Source of the DNA: Prostheceraeus crozeri
Taxonomy: Eukaryota > Platyhelminthes > Polycladida > Euryleptidae
Direction: 5' to 3'
Length of the DNA stretch: 64,000 nucleotides
Assembly (NCBI GenBank): GCA_907163375.1
Contig: CAJQUW010002148.1
Coordinates: 620,001 to 684,000, forward strand
A model generated the notes under the pieces. It was not told the origin of the DNA and did not search any database. It saw only the letters and a list, made by a program, of their open reading frames with translations. The translations under genes were made by a program, and so were the position numbers. Positions 55,389 to 64,000 of this stretch are shown one piece after another. Within the stretch, counting starts at the first letter, position 1, and each line of letters opens with the position of its first letter.

Positions 55389-57229
55389 TAGAATTTTGAT
55401 GTTTTATAAAGAGCTGCAGACAAAACCTCCAGGCTATTGGGATAGACCTCTGACTGTTTAATTCTCTAATATTTAGCTAGATGAATAGAATGAATGTTCA
55501 ATATATCCCTCTTTTAGAATTTCTCAAAATTAGGGTACTTTGAAAAATTCCCATTATCAATAAGATAAAAAAACATTCCCGGTAAACTATGGTTTCATTT
55601 TGAACAACGAATGAAACGAATTATCAGAGAGTCTATAAAGTATCAAATCAATTCACTGGTCTTCTTCGCAGTCATAGCAAATACGTGTATAATATACTTT
55701 TCAATTTGCTACAGCGCAATCCTCGTGTACCCACGATCCACGATGACAGAAGTTACTTGGGTCACTTGCTTATGTTTGAGGCTGTGTATCCATTACAACA
55801 GGTTGAGTTGGATTGGAGATATTTCGAGATTTTGTTTTCTTCATAGGCATATTTTCTTTACCTTTGCTTCTAGGAGTGGATTCTTTTTTCTTCTCTGATT
55901 GTTGAACTGCGGAAACATAGTTGGAGGTAGTCAAGACACCGAATATCTTTGGTCTCTCAGCTGCAATTCATCCTTGTCGCTCAGACGATGAGGTTTACTA
56001 AGCTGGGGAGAAATAACGCTTAGAGTGTATAAAAATTAGTATACAAATCTATAAAAATATCTGATAAAATTATTAAATTGAAAAAGTGACATATTGTAAG
56101 CATAGCACAAGACCCAAGTTTCCATATTCAATGTATTTAAATTCATGAGAAAACTTGATTGATGCCATAATAATAGCTTTACTGAAATCTAAATTTTACA
56201 TCAGCCCTATTTTTGACCTACAAAAATTCGTATATCAATAATTCGTGTTTTAATCACACAAGCGGAAGTATGCAGCCGATTTCGCTTAAATTTTGTGTTT
56301 GCAGTTAATGATCACATCAATAAGTAACCACCTTCATTATTCCAAAATATTTGCAGAAAGTATCTTTTTTTCGAAGATATTCGTTAAGTTTCTCATATTA
56401 CCCGCCGTCCCATATTACCCACACCTACCCTAGCAAAATTTTGATATTTTCAAAGCCCTGCACGCGAAACCTCCAGCCTTTTGATAGTATAACTAGTAGA
56501 ATTTTGATGTATTTAATGCTCTGCAGGCGAAGCCTCCTGGAATGTATAAAGCACTCTCTCGGCATTACATTATCAAACAGGAATTAGGCCTACAACTTTT
56601 CTCAGCTCCATGCTTTTTCAAAATGTCATGATGAATGAGGTTTTTGTGAATCAAAATTTCTTGGCGTTTATCATGAGTTTCATACTGTACGAGTAATAAA
56701 AAATACTTAGTAGAACAAATGGAATTGTTTTGCCATAGAATCGACTTGGCCAATCACCATGAAATTGTACATGAAGCATACAAGTGAATCTGTGTACTTT
56801 TTTTTTGTTTGCGAGATTAAAATTTTCGCTGGTGTCTTCGCCTAAATTTAGCGCTCTTGCAACAAGTGATCGTACAAAATATTCTTTCGTCACTCCCTTG
56901 TGTTCCCGAAACTTTTTATTAGATTTTTCTTTCATATTTTTCTGGCACGCTTCTTTGGAGAGCATCAAAGCGATCGGAATTCGATTCATAATAGACTCCA
57001 TGATTACGTATTACAACTTTCTTGTCAAGCATTCCCACCTAAATTTACTTATTATTTCAAGCCTTAATTACTTGCGTTTCGTCCTGTTTCTTCAGGATTG
57101 ACGAAAGGATCACTGACTTCCTTATAGAAGAATCTTCTGCTCAAGAGTCAAACGGATTTTTAGAAAGCATCAGCTTGCAATCTGATCACCCTTAAAAATT
57201 GCAGGGTCATTAAGGTCCCCTAACAATCC
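55389..57229. other. hAT interior right of the Penelope-like element
   Basis: Holds minisatellite units at 55389-55440 and 56430-56545. Two modest frames, a plus-strand one at 55611-55898 and a minus-strand one at 56651-57001 (MESIMNRIPIALMLSKEACQ), have no recognised domain or splice context and are not called as genes. Confidence 0.45.
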
Positions 57230-57592
57230 GCATAGCCCAGTTCATAATTCTAAAGAGCCCTATATAATCTAAAAAGGCCGCACATGCTTTTATCTTTAAC
57301 GGTGCCGGTCTCAATACTATAAGCCCCTTACCACCTCAAAAGGCCCCTGACGACCTTTAACGGTCCTGTTCACAATCTCAAAAGGGCATCCTCACTATCT
57401 TAAAGGGCCCCTCACGACCTTTAACGGTCCTGTTCACAATCTCAAAAGGGCATCCTCACTATCTTAAAAGACCCCTCACGATCTTAAAGAGGCCCCTTCG
57501 CAGTCTCAAAAGGGCCCCTCACGATCTTAAAGCGGTCCCTTCATAATCTCAAAAGGCCATTTCATAATCTTAAAAGGCCCCTTTCAAAATTT
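57230..57592. repeat. Tandem GGCCCCTCACGATCTTAAAG repeat
   Basis: Ten or more short units of about 30-33 bp alternating CTCAAAAG and CTTAAAG with GGCCCCT. One 67-bp higher-order unit (ACGACCTTTAACGGTCCTGT ... ATCCTCACTATCTTAAA) is present twice almost unchanged. It lies at the right subterminal end of the hAT; the left end has related GGGCCCCT words near 50158-50190. Confidence 0.75.
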
Positions 57593-57698
57593 AAATTGTT
57601 CAAAATCCAAATTATTTGTGGCAGAACATTTTCTCAGTACTTAGTTTAGTCTAAAAAAAGCCGGAAATCCGGTTAAAACCGGAAGAGTGGCAGCCCTG

Positions 57699-58545
57699 AA
57701 TATGACTATTTTCCTTGTTCATCAGGATTCCTTGGGTTAGGAGATTTTCAAGAATTACACAATCGCATTTTTCGAAATTTTAAATCCCCCTCCCCACACC
57801 ATCAGTCCCGCAATCACCGTTGAAACCCCTTAAACGACATCATTGGTCAAACGCCACTCCATGTAAGATCGATTTTTGTTATCATAACTACGATTGAAAT
57901 CTCTAAGCGTGTGCTCAGGCCAAGCATTCTCTTCTCAGGACCTTTATGCATTTGAGAGACCGGTAGGGCCATGTGTGCAGGATGTAGGCTACATGCTGTT
58001 GTGACTTGCGTGCCGCATAATATTATCCTTTCAATGTGCTTCAGCTACCATGACCTGTAGGCATAGCTGACTTCCAGTTTTGACATATTTTTGCAAATTT
58101 CAACTAGGAATGAGAATTTTGTTGCATGCAAATCCTTGATACAAATAAATATGCATTCGCATGTTAGGAAATCGTGCAGCAGCCATGAATTGAAAATCTT
58201 TGAAGATTTCTTATTATTGAAAATGAGTTCGGTGAGACAACTGTCGCGGTAACACCATATGGTTATGTGCACATGGCACATGATCTTTGTATGCATCAAC
58301 TATATATTTGTTCAATGACAAATATTATGTATAAATTCAACATATATCTACGTGTAAATTCCAGTAAAGTGTTTTTCTAATCTTCCACTGCGTAACTTTG
58401 GCTACAACAACAATTTGAATTGAAAGAGAAAAATGTCGGAAACGTTTATTGTTTGTTAACGCTTAAACGTTTATTCAACATGAAGAATATCGTATAGACT
58501 ATCGAATAACTTCATGCTTGAAATCGTAAATTGCATCATGTTTAA
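57699..58545. other. Spacer between hAT and piggyBac, nothing recognised
   Basis: No gene or repeat is supported. TTAA at 58542-58545 is the piggyBac target duplication. Confidence 0.5.
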
Positions 58546-59180
58546 CCCTAGAACGTACAATGAGGTCAATTGACCTCATTTCAATTTTCAATCGTTTGCA
58601 TTGAGCTTGATAAACACAGGATTTATCCCAGACTCCTTGACTTTGATTATTTGCCTGATATGACAGTCTCACAAAATTTTGCAAGAAACTGATTTTCAAT
58701 TGTTGAGATAATAGAATAACTACATTTAGGTACAATGAGGTCAATTGACCTCATTAGAAAATCAGCATTGAAGTGCTATGAAAGTGTAATTTTGGAAGTG
58801 TAGTCTTGAAGACTTACTACGCGCAATTGGAAATTTCATATAATAGAATGAAGTGTCAACGATAAATATGACACACTATAGAAGCAATGAAGATTGGTTG
58901 CATCCTGCAATTGTTTTCAATTCATCAATCTAAAATGTCGCTGTCTTGCTGATAAAAAGCCTCATGAGTCACAACATAGCATAAAAGCGTATCAAGAACA
59001 CTGTGATGTCAGCACTCTGCAGCTTATGAACGTCAGATGCCGTTTCTACTGCACGTGATCTTGACTGATCATGTGATTCTATTAGACACAGTTATGACTA
59101 AGCGAAGACAGAGAATGATATTGTTCTATTCCTCATCTATACTATTCCATACCGAAGTCATTCACTCATTCGATTCTGAC

Positions 59181-60878
59181 ATGAAACTTACTTTCACTGC
59201 TGAACGGGCTGCTGCCGTAATATTGGAAAGTGACGAAGACTATGTTTTGAGCAATGAAAGTGAAAGTGATGGCGAGTCAGTTCAAGAAGAAAATAGTGAA
59301 CAACTGCAAGTTGATAGTGACTCTGATGAAACAGACTCTTCTGACAACAATGACCATGTCTATAATACCTCTGAAACAAGATCGACGTACATCGACAAAA
59401 ATGGTGAGGAATGGTTTTCTTCGCGACCTGGTAATTCTCAAGGACGCAACAGGGCTGAGGATGTGCTTAGACATCAGGGAGGACCTACACGATACGCAGT
59501 ACAGAGGATACAATCATTAGAAGATTCATTTCGGTTAATCATATCAGATAGCATTCTTGAACTGATAATGTTAGCTACTAACCGCGAAGGTCGTCGTGTT
59601 CTCGGTGAAGGCTTCAAAGACATTTCAATAGATGAACTAAAAGCATTTATCGGTCTTTTTTCCTGCGTGGTATATATCAAGGTTGGAAGGAACCGACTCA
59701 AAGTCTTTGGAACAATACTCACGGTCGTCCTGTATTTGCAGCGACTATGGACTTCCAACGTTTCAAGTCTATACTTCGATTCTTGAGATTCGACGATACG
59801 AGTACACGAAATGCTCGTTTTCGAACAGACAAATTAGCACCCATACGTGAATTATTTACACTGTTTCAATCTAACACCGCGAAACTGTACTATCCGACGG
59901 AGGCGATTACAGTTGATGAACAACTTCTTGCTATGCGAAATCGATGCAGCTTCATTCAATATATCCCTAATAAACCCGGAAAATTCGGGATCAAATTTTG
60001 GATAGCAGCTGATTTTACCCACAGGTATGTTCTTCAGATCGAGCCTTACCTTAAAAAAGAGAGAGACCGAATCCGTGTGGGCTCTGTAGGAGATGTGGTT
60101 CTGAGACTTGTGAAACCTTACGCTGGAAGTGGGTGTAATATTGTCACCGACAATTTTTTTACTTCTTTGTCAATCGCCAGAAGGCTGAAAGAAGATAGGA
60201 TGAGTTTGCTTGGTACGATGCGAAAAAACAAGCGGGAACTGCCTCCTAAAATAACTAGTGTGCGAAGTCGTCAGAAGTACTCGTCGAAGTTTGCGTTCAA
60301 TAATGACGCCGTGCTTGTATCATATGTCCCACGACGAAACAAAAATGTGATATTACTTTCTTCGTGAAAGCAGACAGATACTGTAGATGATTCTTCGTGT
60401 CGAAAACCACTGATTATTCTTGAGTACAATGAATTGAAAGCAGAAGTGGATGCAATAGATCAGATGCTGCGTCACTATACAACAAGGATTGGTACACGCC
60501 GATGGCCCCTTGGTGTATTTTGCAATGTGCTTGATATTTCGGCTCTGAATGCTTACATTCTATGGAAGGATATTTCAAACCAACCAGCGTTATCCAGATT
60601 TTCTTTCATCTATGATCTTTCAATGGCATTGATTTCTGATTCTCAACGCCAAAGAGCTAGCGTGACTATCCTTCATCCCACAACCGAAAGGGCATTGCAA
60701 ATGTCAGGAATAATGCGTCATCCTGCTTCAGACATCGCGAACAAAAGAAGCAATTGTCAATTTTGTGATACTTCTAAGCGCGAAATTGAAATGCTCGAAG
60801 TGCACCAAGTGGGTTTGTGGTACTCATACTGCTGATTTGAGGTTGTGCATCAGCTGCTCCATACAAAATAATGACTAG
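59181..60878 (+). pseudogene. piggyBac transposase, lightly broken
   Basis: Starts MKLTFTAERAAAVILESDED with an acidic N-terminus. Catalytic Asp residues are in TVDEQLLAMRNR, NIVTDNFFTS and VDAIDQMLRHYTTRIG. A C-terminal zinc domain (KCSKCTKWVCGTHTADLRLC, then ISC) ends at the stop 60876-60878. Breaks: a one-base shift at the T-run near 59655, after which LRGIYQGWKEPTQSLWNN continues in another frame; an in-frame TGA at 60365-60367; and a small shift near 60785 before the zinc domain. With about 560 aa and three lesions this is a recently dead copy. Confidence 0.88.
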
Positions 60879-61404
60879 TTTTTGTGATGAAAACGACGTT
60901 CATTTTGAAGAAAAAATATTTTGGAAAAGTGATTTTTCTTGTACGTAAACCATAATGTTCAAAAATGTATTACTAAATATAACACAAAATATTGCTTTAC
61001 AAAGCAATGGATGTAGGAATATACCGATTGTCGTGATTATTTTTTATCTGAAGTATAAAAATTGTCATGATAGTACATTAGTAGTAATAGTATTATTTGT
61101 AATGATATAGTGTGCTTATATTATACGCCTAATACTCAAAATACGGAATGTTTATTTGAATTGTGTAAAGAGAATTGTGACAACATGAATAATTCAGCTA
61201 CTAAAAAATAAGAAAACTTTACTAATCAGGCTAAACTATTATCATAAGACTAATTGAAATAAAGAGTGAAATCAGTGTTGAGATATACAGCTCATTATAC
61301 AGCTTGCATTAAACTTATTTAGACCGATACATTATGATTTCAGAATATCTTATAGATTTTATTGGTTTTATATCTATGTTAGGTCTATTTGATATCAATA
61401 AATA
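60879..61404. other. piggyBac 3' region before the mariner insertion
   Basis: AT-rich noncoding sequence; nothing else was recognised. Confidence 0.6.
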
Positions 61405-62819
61405 CAGAGTGTCCCAAAAGAAACCGAACCGCAAGATTAAAAGAAAATTTAAGATCAAAAACGACTATTCCAGTAGCTAGTAATAAAATAACTAATGTTC
61501 AAAGTGTCCACTTCAGGTTGAACAGAATAACGATATGTCAAATCATGTCGAAAGCATTGGTTAATTTTATTGATTATTCAGATATCAAGATTTCATTATT
61601 GCTCATGTCGCACTGATTCACTGTGTGTATGTCAGTGACAGCTATTCACTGTCATAAAGTTCGTAACAATTAAGATCGTTGCATCAAAATTACAATGCAG
61701 CGAAGAACGGTAGACCTACACGAACGTATTTTCATTGTCAAGTGGTATTATGCAACCAGCAGCTACAAAAGGATAGAAGAAAAATGGGCTGAGAACTTTG
61801 ATACTCCAACACCAAGTAAATCGACTATGTTTAATGTAGTTCGCAAATTTGAAGAAACGGGAAGTGTAGCAGATGCTCCAAGAGAAGGACGCCCAAAGAC
61901 AGCTTCTTCACCTGAAAATAAACATCTAGTAGCCACAGCTTACGTGAATTCACCCAAAAAGTCCGTCCGCCGACCGTAGAATTAGACATATCCCGAAGTT
62001 CGCTCCACCGCATCGTGCGTGATATCGGTCTAACACCATACCCACCTCGTCTTCTTCATGCATTAAACGAGGATGATTACGACAAGCGAATGCAATTTTG
62101 TGAAAAATTCATTCAATTTTGTGAGGATTCACCAGAATTTCCACACAGCATTCTATGGAGCGACGAAGCATGTTTTAAACTTAACGGACATATTAACAGA
62201 CACAACTGTGTTTCTTGGGATAGTGAAAATCATCACCGTATAATTGAACGAGAAGTGAATCTCCCTGGAGTCACAGTTTGGGGTGCAATCTGCAGTACTG
62301 GATTAGTCGGCCCTTTCTTTTTTGAAGGAAATGTTAACGGTGACCGTTACCTTAACATGCTAAAGACTCAAATGTTTCCGATTGTGTCCGAGTTCCCCAA
62401 TTTCCGTGATCTCCACTTCCAGCAAGATGGCGCACCAGCACATTACGCAAAAGATGTTCAAATTTGGTTGGACAAATCATTTCCAGGACGTTGGATTGGA
62501 CGGCGGGGGGCCATTGAATGGCCTGCCAGATCCCCTGACCTTACGCCTCCAGATTTCTATTTATGGGGAAAAAGAATGCTGTTTACATGAGTAAACCAAG
62601 AACAATAAATGAGCTGAAACAAGTCATAGGCCTACAGCACGAATGGACTAACATTTCAACAGAAACTTGTCGGAGTGTTGTACAACGATATCGGGAATGT
62701 ATTAAAGTTCAAGGTGGATACTTTGAACATTTATGAATATATTATTTGCTTCTGGAATAGTCGTTTTGATCTTAACTTTTATTTTCATTATGCGGTTCGG
62801 TTTCTTTTGGGACACTCTG
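61405..62819 (+). mobile_element. DD41D mariner-type element
   Basis: Ends CAGAGTGTCCCAAAAGAAAC and its inverse, alike for about 29 bp, with TA at 61403-61404 and 62820-62821. 1,415 bp, nearly all transposase. Confidence 0.93.
61695..62736 (+). pseudogene. DD41D mariner transposase, two frameshifts
   Basis: Starts MQRRTVDLHERIFIVKWYYA with paired helix-turn-helix regions (TPTPSKSTMFNVVRKFEETG; SRSSLHRIVRDIGL). Catalytic residues: Asp in LWSDEACF, Asp in FQQDGAPAHYA, Asp in LTPPDFYLWG. The second and third are 41 residues apart, defining the DD41D (rosa-like) group. A small shift near 61970 separates the DNA-binding part from the core, and an extra base in GGGGAAAAAG near 62565 breaks the frame before the tail that ends GGYFEHL at 62736. 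Otherwise about 345 aa and complete. Confidence 0.88.
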
Positions 62820-62969
62820 TATAATCAACTTCAATGTCCTTCATAAAAATCTAGTTATTCTACCAAACCATAAGCCAATTACGATAAAGATGCTTTGTTA
62901 ACCATTATGAGGTCAATTGACCTCGATGTACACAGATGTATATTCTATTTTTGTACGTTCTAGGGTTAA

Positions 62970-63655
62970 AAGTTACTCAGTTGTCTAAAAGAGTCTGACA
63001 TCGGAATAACTAACAGTGAAGCAATGATGAAGCCCTCAATGAAACTGAAATCTATGAAACGTAAAAACTGAGGAATCTGATCGATATCGGAAATATTTAC
63101 AAGATTTTACACTATACAGCTTACATACAAAAGTTGTAAAACTGGATATCACACTCAAAATTTGTTTAACTTAATATTGTACTTTCCAATGATGTATCAT
63201 TTTATGCTTGCATACACGCAAATCATCTAGGGTAATATTTGAATTTCATGAACTATTATCTCAATCCAACATTAGACACATTTACTGTTTAGATTTTTCT
63301 GAGAATGGTTAGCCTACCGTTGATAATCGAAGCATTGGATTATTTATATGTGTAATGCATTAGCCTTCAAGAATTATTTTTATGAACAAAGCTCATTTAT
63401 CAAAAATTGGGCAACACTTGATCATGTTAACAAGTTAATTTGTGAGATTCAATTTTGTAACCCTTGATTGATCAATAATGTGCTGTATGTTTTCATGATT
63501 TTTACGCAATCGCTGCCTCAATCATGGCTCAACCCCCTTCCCACTTTTCTTGATCGACCAAACCCTTTCCGATTCTTAATCGACCTATAAGATTGAAAGC
63601 ATAGGTATGCAAACAAAATTCCACTCCTACAATATAATCATTATAATTGTTTTTA
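62970..63655. other. Intergenic, nothing recognised
   Basis: AT-rich sequence to the right of piggyBac. No gene or repeat supported. Confidence 0.5.
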
Positions 63656-63659
63656 TAAT

Positions 63660-63925
63660 GATTGGGGCGCTTGGTACACGCGATTCTAAGAAATTCGGGC
63701 ATTTCGTACATAACAATAATCATGGCTCTGTACAAAAAGGGCGCTGTGTAAAAAATTCAAGAAAATAGGGCGCTTGGTACAATTTTTTTTAGCTCTGAAT
63801 ACAAATTTATTTATATATTAGTAAACAGATATGTAACAGAAACAAAGCTCATGAAACAGAATTTTTGAATTTCCAATAAGAGCGTTTGGTACAGCAAGTG
63901 TACCAAGCGCCCTTATCGAAAATAT
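63660..63925. repeat. GGGCGCTTGGTAC repeat cluster near the right edge
   Basis: GGGCGCTTGGTACA occurs near 63664 and 63767, variants (GGGCGCTGTGT, GAGCGTTTGGTACA) near 63739 and 63881, and an inverted copy TGTACCAAGCGCCC near 63899, forming a palindrome with its neighbour. They are probably termini of nested MITEs or of one element that continues past the edge. Confidence 0.6.
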
Positions 63926-64000
63926 TTTTTGTTCTAAATTCATGAGCAGGTATGTGATAGCACTAAAGCGAATAAAATTCGAATACATCTAAATTTTGAA

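Larger units (their letters stand above)
50109..57698. mobile_element. hAT element (7.6 kb) with 6-bp target duplication, no transposase
   Basis: Ends CAGGGCTGCCACTCTT and inverse AAGAGTGGCAGCCCTG, followed inwards by CCGG-rich words (AAAACCGG, CCGGAAATCCGG). AATATG flanks both ends (50103-50108, 57699-57704). Related to, but distinct from, the hAT at 10337 (CAGGGCTGCCAAC). The interior is a mosaic: mariner remnant, 63-bp minisatellite, Penelope-like element and GGCCCCT repeats. No hAT transposase frame was found. Confidence 0.7.
58546..62965 (+). mobile_element. piggyBac element, 4.4 kb, TTAA target duplication
   Basis: Ends CCCTAGAACGTAC and inverse GTACGTTCTAGGG, flanked by TTAA at 58542-58545 and 62966-62969. 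The palindrome AATGAGGTCAATTGACCTCATT lies at 58559-58580 and 58734-58755, and its 16-bp core at 62909-62924. A DD41D mariner (61405-62819) is inserted between the transposase and the right end; without it the element is 3.0 kb. Confidence 0.95.

Noticed and set aside
55611-55898. Plus-strand 95-aa hydrophobic frame, possible membrane protein
   Set aside because: Lies inside the hAT mosaic with no conserved motif or transcription signals; hydrophobicity follows from T-rich codons.
56651-57001. Minus-strand 116-aa frame (MESIMNRIPIAL)
   Set aside because: Plausible composition, but no recognisable domain, splice context or promoter. Left uncalled.
1-64000. CRISPR arrays, operons, tRNA or rRNA genes
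   Set aside because: Repeats seen lack regular spacers, genes are spliced and eukaryotic, and no cloverleaf with A/B boxes or rRNA signature could be recognised by eye.

Overview
This window looks like AT-rich nuclear DNA from an animal, probably an aquatic invertebrate or a basal deuterostome. The evidence is a spliced BRCA2 gene with canonical GT-AG introns, vertebrate-type TTAGGG telomere-like repeats, and a dense, varied transposon load (hAT, P-like, Harbinger, piggyBac, Tc1/mariner DD41D, Penelope-like, several LINEs). There is also a Ty3/gypsy fossil whose integrase precedes its reverse transcriptase, an order described for Gmr1-type elements of deuterostomes. No prokaryotic, organellar or CRISPR signal was seen. 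The species cannot be named from the sequence.

Layout. 0-6 kb is the most gene-like stretch. It holds a C2H2/C2HC zinc-finger gene cut by the left edge, an unrecognised five-exon gene (twin Cys/His modules, acidic Ser-rich and Pro-repeat segments, coiled coil), a TTAGGG-type array, and two small divergent genes sharing an almost palindromic promoter. From 6.3 to 36.6 kb the minus strand carries exons of BRCA2: four certain exons covering the end of the helical domain, OB1, OB2 and the tower, plus one probable upstream exon. They are chained in consistent phase. The intron between the tower exon and the next exon is 19.8 kb and is a nest of transposons: a LINE is split by a 16.4-kb inverted-repeat unit, which contains a 7.1-kb hAT with a five-exon transposase and a 5.3-kb Harbinger element, itself split by a P-like element with an 8-bp target duplication. 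The next BRCA2 intron upstream holds the Ty3/gypsy fossil, hAT scraps and a Penelope-like remnant.

37-43 kb is a GC-rich, PHD-finger-bearing LINE whose RNase H region is split by a hAT-like element, which is split in turn by a Tc1-like element. 46.3-48.2 kb is an apparently intronless gene for a type I membrane protein with C-type-lectin-like modules, a Thr stalk, one transmembrane helix and a tail ending in a YxxM motif. 50.1-57.7 kb is a hAT element (6-bp target duplication) carrying a 63-bp minisatellite and a Penelope-like element with an intact RT/GIY-YIG gene and a 1.2-kb inverted arm. 58.5-63.0 kb is a piggyBac element with a DD41D mariner inside it. The right edge shows repeated GGGCGCTTGGTAC motifs.

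Host genes supported: the edge zinc-finger gene, the five-exon gene, the divergent pair, BRCA2 (partial) and the lectin-like receptor. Everything else recognised is mobile DNA or its remains. Exon boundaries were read by eye from splice consensus, phase and remembered family sequences; no alignment was run.
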